Shown one piece after another: positions 8,070-16,858 of a DNA stretch of 64,000 bases. The notes under the pieces are model-generated. The model searched no databases. It was not told the origin of the DNA and was given only the letters and a program-made list of their open reading frames with translations. Location of the stretch: the NCBI GenBank assembly GCA_965262775.1, contig CBDHFT010000001.1, positions 310,001-374,000 of the forward strand. Reading direction: 5' to 3'. A program made the translations under genes and the position numbers. This DNA comes from JASGCL01 sp965262775 (GTDB lineage Bacteria > Pseudomonadota > Alphaproteobacteria > JASGCL01). How positions within the stretch are numbered: the first letter of the stretch is position 1; each line of letters starts with the position of its first letter.

Positions 8070-9737
8070 TTAGACTCCTTTTTGTTCGATGGTAGAAATA
8101 ATGTGATAACGCATCCAGCGGCCAAACCATTGCGAAATTTTTTCAGCAACGGTATCGGCCAAACCTTCCAACGCGTCCTGCACGCTCACCTTGGCACATA
8201 ACTTTGTTAGCAAAGCGTACTCATCTTTTTCCAAATCCGCACGCCACATGGTATCATCGTGGCGCAGCAAAAGCAACCAACTTGCTTGCGGTTGTGGGGT
8301 GGGCGGTTCTTTGCCCTCCATCACTTCGCGGTAATATTGATTAATGGGGTAGGTAAATGCCATCAACTGCAACGCTTTCCGCAGGTGCAATGTCGCCGCC
8401 ATGAATTCATCCGCGGTCAGGGCTGCTATATCTTCCAAACTTAAAGCGGGCGTTTCTTCGGCGTCGGCCAATTGGGTGATAGTAGTTTCCAGTTGGCATA
8501 ATTCCAACGCCATCTTATCATCGGGGCATTCGCGCGCAATAAATGCGGGAAAGGCCGTGGCATAACGCCCAACATTAAAATGTTGAGAAGGCGTGGCGTC
8601 AATAAATTTCCACAACAATGCTTCAAATTTTTCCGCCCCCAGGTAATGGATCAAAACGGGATAATCCTCGGCCACAATACCATATAAACGATAACGATAG
8701 GCCTTGATATAAACATCAAGCTGGTCCTTGGGGGAGAATTTTTCTTTATCCTTTATCCATGTATCAGGATTTTTGGCAAACCCCAACAATATCGCCTGCT
8801 GCATGCGTTCTTGTTCGTCGGCAATGGCGGTGATGATATTGGGCAAGTACGTGGTGCGTGGCGCCGCCAAATCGGGCAAGGTGCCATAATCATCGGCGTT
8901 GCTTGCCGCCACGCGAGCCTTTTCCAATTCATTGTATAAAACATCGAAGGTTGGGATCTTGTCATCCCATTCTATCATCGTGTTGGGAACGCGTTGTGCC
9001 TTGTTGATGGTGTATTTATAAAGTGCCCAAACTTCGTCCACGACATGGTTGTCATGGGTATCGACAATGTGGGTGCCCTGGTTATCATGCCCCGCCAAAT
9101 GAATTTGCACCACCCTGTCAAGCGGCATGGCGTCGATATAACCCTTCGCGTCAAGGCGGTGGTTAAAACAACTGACGTAAATATTATTGACATCCAACAA
9201 CAAATGGCAATCGGCTTCTTGCGCCATGCGGGTGATAAATTCAGCCTCGGGTATCGAGGAGCTTTTAAATTCAAGGTAGGTCGAAGGATTTTCCAAGGCA
9301 ATGCGCCGCCCCAAAAAATCTTGGACATCGCGAATGCGTTGGATAATATGTTTTAAGGCTTCCTCGGTATAGGGAACAGGCAACAGGTCATGAACATTGC
9401 GATGCGCCACGCCCGTCCAGCACAGGTGGTCAGACACCCATGCGGGTTGCACCCAATCCATCAAGGATTTTAATTTGTTCAAATATTCAGAATTAAGCGG
9501 GTCAACCGTGCCAATCGATAATGAAACCCCGTGCATGACGATAGGATAAAGTTCGCGCACCCGTGCCAAATTACGTTTGGGGCGGCCATCGGTATCCATA
9601 AAATTTTCAGAAATAATCTCAAACCAATCTACCTTTGGTCTATGCTCAAAAATATGGGGATAATGCTGGGGGCGCAGGCCCAGACCAAAACCAATTTGGG
9701 GAAGTTCTTTAGCAAGCATAGCGTTTTTTTCCAACAT
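8070..9737 (-). CDS. bufB-bufC: Fused MNIO (DUF692, BufB) and BufC (DUF2063) protein of a bufferin operon
   Basis: Residues 1 to about 285 form a multinuclear non-heme iron oxygenase (DUF692/MNIO) of the MbnB/BufB class. Likely metal ligands are visible in FEIISENFM, the HGVSLSIG histidine, SDHLCW, ALENPSTYL, LLLDVNNIYV, IHLAGHDN and DTHDNHV. Known members convert precursor cysteines to thiooxazole or oxazolone-type groups. Residues from about 300 to 555 match DUF2063 (BufC), the partner that recruits the precursor, with YIKAYRYRLYGIVAEDYP and FPAFIARE. The two are normally separate, adjacent genes; here they are one open frame with no internal stop. The start could instead be the internal ATG at 9719. 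The gene sits between the precursor gene and the DoxX gene. Confidence 0.93.
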   Translation of the reverse strand: MLEKNAMLAKELPQIGFGLGLRPQHYPHIFEHRPKVDWFEIISENFMDTDGRPKRNLARVRELYPIVMHGVSLSIGTVDPLNSEYLNKLKSLMDWVQPAWVSDHLCWTGVAHRNVHDLLPVPYTEEALKHIIQRIRDVQDFLGRRIALENPSTYLEFKSSSIPEAEFITRMAQEADCHLLLDVNNIYVSCFNHRLDAKGYIDAMPLDRVVQIHLAGHDNQGTHIVDTHDNHVVDEVWALYKYTINKAQRVPNTMIEWDDKIPTFDVLYNELEKARVAASNADDYGTLPDLAAPRTTYLPNIITAIADEQERMQQAILLGFAKNPDTWIKDKEKFSPKDQLDVYIKAYRYRLYGIVAEDYPVLIHYLGAEKFEALLWKFIDATPSQHFNVGRYATAFPAFIARECPDDKMALELCQLETTITQLADAEETPALSLEDIAALTADEFMAATLHLRKALQLMAFTYPINQYYREVMEGKEPPTPQPQASWLLLLRHDDTMWRADLEKDEYALLTKLCAKVSVQDALEGLADTVAEKISQWFGRWMRYHIISTIEQKGV

Positions 9738-9755
9738 GATATTTTATAAAGAAAC

Positions 9756-9795
9756 TAACAGGGTGAAGACAAAAAAACTTAGCTTCACCCTGTTA
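9756..9795 (-). terminator. Intercistronic hairpin between bufA and bufBC
   Basis: A perfect 13-bp inverted repeat (TAACAGGGTGAAG at 9756-9768 and its complement at 9783-9795) encloses a 14-base loop. It lies between the precursor stop codon and the fusion-gene start. On the transcribed strand it is followed by a T-rich stretch, so it could be a partial terminator or an RNA-stabilising hairpin. Either would give more precursor than enzyme. Confidence 0.75.
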
Positions 9796-9823
9796 CAAAA
9801 TCGTTACCGATTTTTTTTATAGC

Positions 9824-10096
9824 TTAGCCAGCCGATTTACCATCGGTGCGGCAGCTGCCTTTGCCTTTGCAAGAATTTTTGCCATCGGCGCCATTCCCTT
9901 TGCAGGAATTAAGACCTTTGCAGGCATGTTTTTCTTTTTCGGCCATTTGCTGTTGTTGCATTTGGTCCGCCGATTGCCCGACCGATGTCGCATTGTTTGT
10001 TTTGACAGTGGCGTTAGCAACACCAGCGGTCATAACGCCAGCACTAAGCAAGCCGACGAGGGCTGCCGAAGCAAGTTTATTTGTTTGTTTTGTCAT
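9824..10096 (-). CDS. bufA: Bufferin-type RiPP precursor (BufA) with Cys-Lys-Gly motifs
   Basis: This 90-aa protein has a signal peptide (LASAALVGLLSAGVMTAGVANA, cleavage near residue 29), a Gln-rich spacer and a short core with four cysteines arranged in CKGLNSCKG and NSCKGKGSC. That layout is typical of the periplasmic, copper-binding bufferin precursors modified by DUF692 enzymes. It is the first gene of the operon, with a strong AAGGAGA ribosome-binding site and a consensus-like promoter upstream. The mature region is rich in Lys and Gly. Modification of the cysteines is inferred from the neighbouring MNIO gene, not visible in the sequence. Confidence 0.9.
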   Translation of the reverse strand: MTKQTNKLASAALVGLLSAGVMTAGVANATVKTNNATSVGQSADQMQQQQMAEKEKHACKGLNSCKGNGADGKNSCKGKGSCRTDGKSAG

Positions 10097-10174
10097 AATA
10101 TATATCTCCTTATATTGTTGACGGATAATTTAATATTAGCAATTTTTTTAAAAACTACTAATAATGTTTATTGA

Positions 10175-10203
10175 ATAGTAAGGCAAACCATTTATGATGT
10201 CAA
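10175..10203 (-). promoter_or_regulatory. Sigma-70-like promoter of the bufferin operon
   Basis: On the minus strand, TTGACA (10198-10203) and TACTAT (10175-10180) are separated by exactly 17 bases and lie about 80 bases upstream of bufA. This resembles a housekeeping promoter rather than the SigF-type promoter reported for Caulobacter bufferins. No copper-regulator operator was recognised. Confidence 0.6.
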
Positions 10204-10336
10204 ATATCGCTTGAATTGTTGTCTTGCTTATCACGAGAAAGTCTTTAACTGTTGGTTTCACAAAAAAATTTTAATTATTCATTTGTGTTTTATATTGTAA
10301 TCGATAAAAAATATCATCCATCGCGCAAAAAATAAC

Positions 10337-11533
10337 ATGGCAACAAAAAATGTAAATCTTAGCGGTATTATACCGATAATAAAGGGGTTGGGTTTTTACC
10401 ATGCGGCGACTTCGCCCATTGATATTCCATCGCCTATCATCGAACGATACGACGAATTTGTTGCCAAGAATTATCATGGCACCATGGGTTGGTTGGCAAA
10501 AAATCGTGAAGCCCGCCGCGACCCACGTGAAATTTTTTCTCAAGCAACCTCGATATTAATTTTAACCCATCCTTACCCATTTGTTAACGAAGCAACGGGG
10601 GAGAATCCAAACGCGGCCGCACACCACGCCGCGCCGCAAAATAATATAGGCGGCGTGGTGGCGCGTTATGCACGCGGCGCCGATTACCATGTTGTGATAA
10701 AAGAAAAATTAAAAACCCTGCAAACATGGTTGGCAAGCCATAATATTGAATCGCGGGTTATTGCCGATTCGGCACCATTTTTTGAAAAACCCATGGCGGC
10801 GCGGGCGGGGATTGGGTGGCAAGGCAAACATACCAATTTGTTAAATCGCGAACTGGGCAATTGGTTTTTCTTGGCGGAGGTTTTATTATCCGCCCAGGTG
10901 ATTGACGACACCGAATCTTCGCCATCCAAAACCATCGGTTCTTGCGGTTCGTGCCATGCCTGTTTGGATTCTTGCCCGACCCAGGCCTTTCCCGCGCCAT
11001 ACCAACTTGATGCGCGAAAATGTATTTCTTACCTGACTATCGAACATCGCGGGTTGATTGATAAAAAATTTCGGCGCGCCATGGGCAACATGTTGTTTGG
11101 TTGCGATATATGTTTGGCGGTTTGTCCGTTTAATAAATTTGCTGAAACCGCGAAGGATTTGAAGCAAGACGAAACATTGCGCGGCGCGGGGCAATTATCG
11201 ATCCATGATATTTTAACCATGACCGCCGAAGAATTTGCGAATCGGTTTTCCCATTCGCCGATAAAGCGATTGGGTTTGGCGCGGTTGCAACGCAATGGCT
11301 TAATTGTTTTGGCCAATTATTTTTATGAACATTTTGACGAAAATAATGACACGGCGATTCAAGAATTCTTACCCGTGGTTTTATCATTGTTGACGCATGA
11401 CGACATGGCGGTGCGTGGGTCGGCCATATGGTGTTTGCGCGCCATCAGCCCCAATATTTTTATGACGGAAAAAGAAAAATTCTTACCGCAAGAAAAAAAC
11501 CAAGCGGTGATAGAGGAGTGGCGCGAAACGTAA
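10337..11533 (+). CDS. queG: Epoxyqueuosine reductase QueG
   Basis: QueG performs the last step of queuosine synthesis on tRNA, reducing epoxyqueuosine with cobalamin and two 4Fe-4S clusters. The sequence shows the QueG N-terminal region (YHGTMGWLAKN), the catalytic-domain segment AARAGIGWQGKHTNLLN, and the two ferredoxin-type cluster motifs SCHACLDSCPTQAF and GCDICLAVCPFNKF. A C-terminal HEAT-like region follows (about residues 300-390), as in full-length family members. Length (398 aa) is normal. The gene is divergent from the bufferin operon and converges with the acyl-CoA synthetase-like gene. Its cobalamin need is of interest because cobT in this window is frameshifted. Confidence 0.95.
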   Translation: MATKNVNLSGIIPIIKGLGFYHAATSPIDIPSPIIERYDEFVAKNYHGTMGWLAKNREARRDPREIFSQATSILILTHPYPFVNEATGENPNAAAHHAAPQNNIGGVVARYARGADYHVVIKEKLKTLQTWLASHNIESRVIADSAPFFEKPMAARAGIGWQGKHTNLLNRELGNWFFLAEVLLSAQVIDDTESSPSKTIGSCGSCHACLDSCPTQAFPAPYQLDARKCISYLTIEHRGLIDKKFRRAMGNMLFGCDICLAVCPFNKFAETAKDLKQDETLRGAGQLSIHDILTMTAEEFANRFSHSPIKRLGLARLQRNGLIVLANYFYEHFDENNDTAIQEFLPVVLSLLTHDDMAVRGSAIWCLRAISPNIFMTEKEKFLPQEKNQAVIEEWRET

Positions 11534-11539
11534 TTATTT

Positions 11540-13705
11540 CTACGCCCGCAACACCAACAATTGGTCCACCGCTATGGCGTTATGTTCTGAAACCAGCAAT
11601 GGGTTAATATCCAGCGTCAACAATTTATCTTGGTGCTGCACCGCAAAATTATTAATGGCCATGGCGGCCGCCACCACTTTTTCTATCGCCAAGGGTTTTT
11701 GACCACGGAACCCCGCCAACAAGGGATAAATTTTACATTGGCGAAGGGCGTTTTCAATTTCATCTTGCGTGGTGGGCAGGGGGATTAAAATCATATCGCT
11801 ACGCAATTCGGTTAAAATACCGCCTTCGCCTATCATCAAACTTAACCCCATCACCGCGTCGCGATTCACCCCCAACAACAATTCCAATTTTTTGTCGACC
11901 ATCATTTCCTCTATCGTGATGCTTTGCGCCATGGCAAATAATTCTTCGGCATGGCGCGCAATGGTTGCGTCGTCTTGCAAATTTAACCGCACGGCGTTGG
12001 CTTCGGTTTTATGGGCAATGCCTTCGGCCTTTAACACCACGGGTTTGGCAAATGTTTTGATAGCCGCGGCAAATTGTTTTTTATCCACCGTTTGGCTTTT
12101 GGGAAATTGCAAACCAGCGTCCGACAACAATTGTCGTGCTTCTTGGGTGTCGACCATTTTTTCCTGCCCGTCATGACTGCCCATCCCTACAGGTTGATAA
12201 TATTGTGGTTGCATATTCAACAACGGCAACAATTGCAAACAAGTTTTAATCCCCGCCATGGGGGCGATGCCCTGGGCTAATAATTTGTGGCAAATTTCTT
12301 CGCTGGGCAGGGTTTCAACCAAGCTTGATAACAAAATACCGCGCCGCCCATGTTCGTGGCACGCCGCAATAAATACTTCGTATGTTTCATGCCAACCCCA
12401 TGGATTCATGTCGCCACGGTTGGGAATGTCCAATATCAAAATACCATAATCAAGTTTCGCCGCCCCTGGGGTTTTGTCGGGGGCAAGGGCGAGGCTGAAA
12501 TTTTTATGAAGCGATTCTTTGTTGCCCCAAATATAGGTTTGATAATCAAACGGGTTGTTGATAAAAACCAACCCACCGTGCAATTCATCCAATGCGGGTT
12601 TGCTGGCCGCGGGAATGGGTGGGAAAATAATTTCATGACGGGGCAGGGTTTTATTAACCGCCTCGGTCAGGTCGGCCATCAAGGTAGCCTCCCCCCCCGA
12701 GCAAGAAAAAGACATGATGCCGACGGGGGTTTTGCGGGGGCGCGGGTTGGTGGCAATATTTGCTGGTTGCGGGGAATTTTTTTGCTTGGCAAAGGCCATT
12801 TGCAATTTCAACATTTCTAAAAAATCGGGCACGTCAAACAATTGTGGCACGCCAATTTTTTGCAAGAATGCTTGCGCCGCGCCACCACCACCCGCCAAGG
12901 ACGCGGTGTGCGACATGGTTAGTTCCGCCCCCTTTGACGATAAACCCGTTTTCAAAACGGCGATTGATTTGCCACGTTCGTGGCAATAACGCACCGCGTC
13001 AATAAAATCGGCGACATTGCCAAAACCTTCGATATGCAAACCAATGGCGGCAACATTTTTATCGTCGGCCATGACGCGCATGACATCGGCAATGGTTACC
13101 ATGGCTTGGTTGCCCATGGTCATGATGTATGAAATGGGCAAACCGCGGCGTTGCATGGTTAGGTTAATGCCGATATTACCGCTTTGGGTAATAAGCGCGG
13201 CCCCCGCTTGATTATTGGCAAGGCGCGTAAGGCCCTGGAAATCGGGCCACATAACCGAACCCAAATTCATGTTGATGATGCCGTAGCAATTGGGGCCAAC
13301 GAATGGCATGGCGCCAAGTTTGTCATGTTGGCAAGCGGCGATAAGCCGTCGCTGGCGATCGGCACCTTCCTCGCCAACCTCGGCAAAGCCAGCGGCAAAC
13401 ACAATCGCGCCACCCGCCCCCATGTCGTTTAATTGTTTGATAACCTCAATCGTTTTTTCATGTTTGATGGCGATGTAGCAGGCATCGGGAGCCTCGGGCA
13501 AATCGCCCACCGACCGATAACATTTCACCCCCGCCAATTCATCCTTTTGGTCGTGGATGGCGTAAATTTTCCCCGCGTAGCCAGATTTTTTGCATTCTTC
13601 GATAACGCGGGTGCCCCACGACCCGCCGATAACCACAATCGATTTGGGGGCAAACAACCGTTGCAGGCGCGCGGTTGAAAACTTGGTTTTTTGCGATTTT
13701 TCCAT
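11540..13705 (-). CDS. ADP-forming acyl-CoA synthetase-like protein (CoA-binding, CoA-ligase and ATP-grasp domains)
   Basis: This 721-aa protein has the layout of fused ADP-forming acetyl-CoA synthetases. The N-terminal CoA-binding Rossmann domain begins LFAPKSIVVIGGSWGTRV. A succinyl-CoA-ligase-like domain follows (ITQSGNIGINLTMQRRG, and SHTASLAGGGGAAQAFLQ around the phosphohistidine region). The C-terminal ATP-grasp domain starts near QEARQLLSDAGLQFPKSQ and contains PVVLKAEGIAHKTEANAVRL. Such enzymes convert acyl-CoA, ADP and phosphate to acid, CoA and ATP or the reverse; the acyl group cannot be read from sequence. An acetyltransferase domain, found in Pat-type relatives, is absent. It stands alone, convergent with queG. 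Confidence 0.85.
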   Translation of the reverse strand: MEKSQKTKFSTARLQRLFAPKSIVVIGGSWGTRVIEECKKSGYAGKIYAIHDQKDELAGVKCYRSVGDLPEAPDACYIAIKHEKTIEVIKQLNDMGAGGAIVFAAGFAEVGEEGADRQRRLIAACQHDKLGAMPFVGPNCYGIINMNLGSVMWPDFQGLTRLANNQAGAALITQSGNIGINLTMQRRGLPISYIMTMGNQAMVTIADVMRVMADDKNVAAIGLHIEGFGNVADFIDAVRYCHERGKSIAVLKTGLSSKGAELTMSHTASLAGGGGAAQAFLQKIGVPQLFDVPDFLEMLKLQMAFAKQKNSPQPANIATNPRPRKTPVGIMSFSCSGGEATLMADLTEAVNKTLPRHEIIFPPIPAASKPALDELHGGLVFINNPFDYQTYIWGNKESLHKNFSLALAPDKTPGAAKLDYGILILDIPNRGDMNPWGWHETYEVFIAACHEHGRRGILLSSLVETLPSEEICHKLLAQGIAPMAGIKTCLQLLPLLNMQPQYYQPVGMGSHDGQEKMVDTQEARQLLSDAGLQFPKSQTVDKKQFAAAIKTFAKPVVLKAEGIAHKTEANAVRLNLQDDATIARHAEELFAMAQSITIEEMMVDKKLELLLGVNRDAVMGLSLMIGEGGILTELRSDMILIPLPTTQDEIENALRQCKIYPLLAGFRGQKPLAIEKVVAAAMAINNFAVQHQDKLLTLDINPLLVSEHNAIAVDQLLVLRA

Positions 13706-13862
13706 GGCGTTTTATTGTCGATTATTTATTTAAGCCCGCCATAAAACAGCCGCGGCATTTTTTCAACTTATTTTATTCGTTCTTATGATTGATTTTTGTT
13801 TTTATAAAACAAAAAGATGTGTTAGGGTTTCGGCAAATAACCATGAAAATTCAAGGACAAAA

Positions 13863-14645
13863 ATGAATAAAACTTATAATATTTCTTTTCAAGTTGATAT
13901 GGGCAGTGATTATATACGGCAACTACGTAGCTTAATAAAAAAACTGTCGCCACAAAAAACCAATTACCCCCTTATCCGTGTTGGTGGAGCGGGCGATGGT
14001 GGTTATTTGTTGCCCGACGACCTTGGTGGTATCACGGCCTGTTTTTCACCTGGCGTGGGGGAAACTTCTTCTTTTGAACATGACATGGTTGGGCGTGGGG
14101 TGCCGTGTTTTTTGGCTGATGCTTCGGTGGAAAGGGAACCCGCGCCCCACCCATTGATTCATTTTGAGAAAAAATTTTTGGGTCTGGAAAATAATGATAG
14201 ATATACAACTTTAGAAAATTGGGTGGCGCGCCATGCAAAAACAACCGACAACCAATTGTTGTTGCAAATGGATATAGAAGGGGGCGAATATGACGTGTTG
14301 TTGCAAACCCCGCCCGACATTTTAAAACGTTTTCGTATTATAGTCATGGAATTTCATGGGTTGAGTTTTTTATTTACATTTTTGGGGGTGAAACTTTTTA
14401 TAGGGTTAATGGAAAAATTATTAAAAGATTTTATCGTGGTTCATACCCACCCCAATAATTGCCAGCCGACGTTTACGGTAGAAGACCTGGGCGTGGTGCC
14501 CGTGATGGAATTTACATTTTTGCGGCGCGACCGCGTGGCGGGGCAAACCCTGTCCCCCGTTTTGGCATTTCCCCACCCGCTTGATAAAGATAATGTGCCC
14601 GACAAACCTTCGGTGATACTGCCCCCATGTTGGTATGGCGGTTAA
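13863..14645 (+). CDS. FkbM family methyltransferase-like protein
   Basis: The frame encodes about 260 aa from the ATG at 13863, which has an AAGGA site 6-9 bases upstream; an upstream in-frame start at 13785 gives an unlikely extension. The region LIRVGGAGDGGYLLPDDL resembles the SAM-binding entry of FkbM-type methyltransferases, and LLQMDIEGGEYDVLL is the hallmark acidic motif of that family. The substrate is unknown; many relatives methylate sugars. A rho-independent terminator follows. No glycan cluster surrounds it, so no pathway is assigned. Confidence 0.75.
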   Translation: MNKTYNISFQVDMGSDYIRQLRSLIKKLSPQKTNYPLIRVGGAGDGGYLLPDDLGGITACFSPGVGETSSFEHDMVGRGVPCFLADASVEREPAPHPLIHFEKKFLGLENNDRYTTLENWVARHAKTTDNQLLLQMDIEGGEYDVLLQTPPDILKRFRIIVMEFHGLSFLFTFLGVKLFIGLMEKLLKDFIVVHTHPNNCQPTFTVEDLGVVPVMEFTFLRRDRVAGQTLSPVLAFPHPLDKDNVPDKPSVILPPCWYGG

Positions 14646-14680
14646 GGCGGCGTGAAGCCAAGCGGAGGTAATATTGGGGG

Positions 14681-14706
14681 GCAGGTTAGAGAGGCCTGCG
14701 TTTTTT
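14681..14706 (+). terminator. Rho-independent terminator after the FkbM-type gene
   Basis: GCAGG (14681-14685) pairs with CCTGC (14695-14699) across a 9-base loop, followed by G and a run of six T. The position 36 bases after the stop codon fits termination of the methyltransferase transcript. Confidence 0.55.
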
Positions 14707-14713
14707 ATTATTT

Positions 14714-15121
14714 TTAAACACAACGCAAAGGGCGCGATATTACAAAGGGCAGGATTCATTGCGCTAAAAAGGTGGAATCGTGGTTATTTGTGGTTATGAC
14801 CATCGACAACTTTATCTTTCCTATAAACGGCCACCATCTGTGCAGGAAGCTCAAAGACAACAGGCATTCGCCTCTTATGGACTAAATGTATTTTTTTTAT
14901 TAACGCCTATAGAATTCCATGTAACCCAACATATGCCATGCTATTGCTAATTTATGATAACACCTTGATGATTTGATAGAATTAAGAATCCGCAACAAAA
15001 GTGGGATAACATCCAATTACTGAACATTGGGGGCGTTTGTTGAAAAAAAGCTTTGGTCAAGTTATTATCTGAAATAGAAGAAATATCAAAAAAAAGCTGG
15101 CGATAACAATGCCGTGCTCGA
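14714..15121. other. AT-rich stretch without a recognisable gene
   Basis: No convincing gene is present. Short plus-strand fragments near 15000-15110 may be the eroded 5' part of the ATPase pseudogene that follows, since the Walker A motif at 15122 would normally be preceded by 25-40 residues and an in-frame TAA lies just upstream. Confidence 0.4.
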
Positions 15122-16444
15122 TTAGGTGAAAATGGGGCAGGCAAAAGCACTGTCATGGAATCACCTCATCCACCAATATGGATTTTAAGTACGATAGTGA
15201 ACATTAAATTAGAAGATATAATACAAACTCGTCTTTTTTACACAAGCGAAAGCAATTTTTCTATAGAACATCACTATATCAATAAAGATGATAAAAATAT
15301 TATATTTAAAATTACAATTACTGATTCTGAACCTAAAAGCATAACGAGAAGCATTAACAATGAAACCTTTGAAGAAACTTCAGACGAGTGGAATAAAAGA
15401 ATGAAGGTTTTTATTGGAAGAGTGAAAAAGAATATTTTTTATCTCGCCATATTAATATAGATAAAATAAAAGACAATATTCCTTATAGCAATTGCTTAAA
15501 AATTGGGCAAACAAGCCCCGAACAATTTGCGACGGACTTTGGAGGAGATAACTCAAAGTTTGAAAAGATTAGAAAATCTATTAATAGACATTTGCAAGGA
15601 TACATGAGTAAAATTAATTCTTTCTTGGAAGAATTTGCTAATCAAAGAACGACCTGTGAAATTGTACCTAAACCGGGCGAGAAGGCTATATCATTTATGA
15701 TAACCAGCAATGAATCGGCGCCCTTATATTTTGACGACAAAAAAGCACTGGGTTTCAAAAAATGCTTTCTTTTTTATTAAGTATTTATAGTGAAAAATCT
15801 GATAACCAAATTATTTTAATGGACCAAGCAGAAAATGACTTGCATAGTAACGCACAAAAAAATCTGTTAGCAGAATTAATTGATATGACTGAAGACGAGG
15901 AAAGCAAAGGTAAAAATAATATTATATTACGCTTTAAAAAATTATGAAATTCTACACATTCAGAAGGTATGATAGACCGTGATAAATTACAAAGAAATTT
16001 ATTTATCTCAAGAAAAAAGGATAATGAAGAAGTAAGAATTACTCCGCTAGCTGACGATGACTTTATTATACCATCTTATTATGGCATTATTTATAAAACT
16101 ATAAATAATGGATCTATTGAAATTGCTCATGGTTATATTGCCAACCTTTATGAATATATTAAAGATAAAAATGAAATAAAAAGAAATACCCACCAAAGTC
16201 AGTTTATCAAAATAGAAAAAATAAACAAGCTGAAACACTACCAGCGTTTCTGCGCAATGCTTTTCATCATCCTAAGAATTATAATGACTGGAAATCTATA
16301 ATTCAACAAAATGAAAAAAAATCTTCTGAAGAAATCCTTGAGGATATCATTAAAGATCTAGAAAATATTATTCAATCACCATCATCAGCTGATGGTGCCA
16401 AACAAACGCCAATCAATACAACTGCCCCTGAACAAAAATCCTAG
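15122..16444 (+). pseudogene. Decayed OLD/AAA-type ATPase
   Basis: Four pieces in three frames read as one ATPase. The first carries Walker A LGENGAGKST (15122-). The second (frame shift near the T-run at 15435) runs to 15780 and ends LYFDDKKALGFKK. The third (shift at an A-run near 15757) has a Walker B-like IILMDQAENDLH with Gln where a catalytic-type Glu/Asp is usual, then an in-frame stop at 15945-15947 directly before STHSEGMIDRDKL, which matches the H-loop histidine segment of OLD-like and ABC ATPases. The last piece (16232-16444) has ETLPAFLRNAFHHPKN, a C-terminal pattern I associate with defence-type AAA proteins. Base composition is clearly more AT-rich than in neighbours, which suggests transfer followed by decay. 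Confidence 0.75.
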
Positions 16445-16484
16445 TTTTTTAAATTGCTAATAAAATTATATCACAAACAACAAA

Positions 16485-16730
16485 TTATCTACCAGCACAC
16501 AAGGTTCGGCTTTTTTCTATTTGGCGCAATTCATCAGCGCGCCTATTCAATGCGCCTGGCGAACAAATATCTGCATAAGGCTTTACAACTTTGCTAAATT
16601 CTACTTGCCTTGGGTTATTTGTCGCAACCAGCCCCCTTGCCACGGCTATTGCTTGGGCTTTTTCCATAGAGTTTTGAAGCTCTGTCATTTGCGTGGCACT
16701 ATGAAGATATAAAGGATTAATTTTCATCAT
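16485..16730 (-). CDS. Hypothetical small protein
   Basis: This 81-aa frame is not a family I recognise. It is hydrophilic and helical in appearance, with a Gln/Glu/Arg-rich C-terminal half (RRADELRQIEKSRTLCAGR) and no signal peptide or membrane segment. An AGAAAGAT stretch precedes the ATG pair at 16725-16730. It lies between the decayed ATPase and the acyl-CoA dehydrogenase gene, on the strand opposite to the ATPase. It may be a real small gene or cargo of the same acquired island; confidence is limited because nothing else supports it. Confidence 0.4.
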   Translation of the reverse strand: MMKINPLYLHSATQMTELQNSMEKAQAIAVARGLVATNNPRQVEFSKVVKPYADICSPGALNRRADELRQIEKSRTLCAGR

Positions 16731-16834
16731 AAATTTATCTTTCTATTTTTATTAATTGTTTTCATTTTAACAATTTAAAACTTTTCTATTCCTTTTGCAA
16801 AAATAAAATAACCCAAAAACCAAAAATCTGTAAA

Positions 16835-16858
16835 AGCCTGGTTCTAGGCGAAGCCTAG
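16835..16858. repeat. Small palindromic element, CTAGGC family
   Basis: CTAGGC-GAA-GCCTAG forms a perfect hairpin at 16844-16858, preceded by AAAAGCCTGGTT. A near copy of the whole element occurs at 44475-44502, and a relative (CTAGGC-cccgc-GCCTAG) at about 18625-18641. Each lies at the 3' end of a gene, so it may act as a terminator or be a tiny mobile palindrome. Confidence 0.5.
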
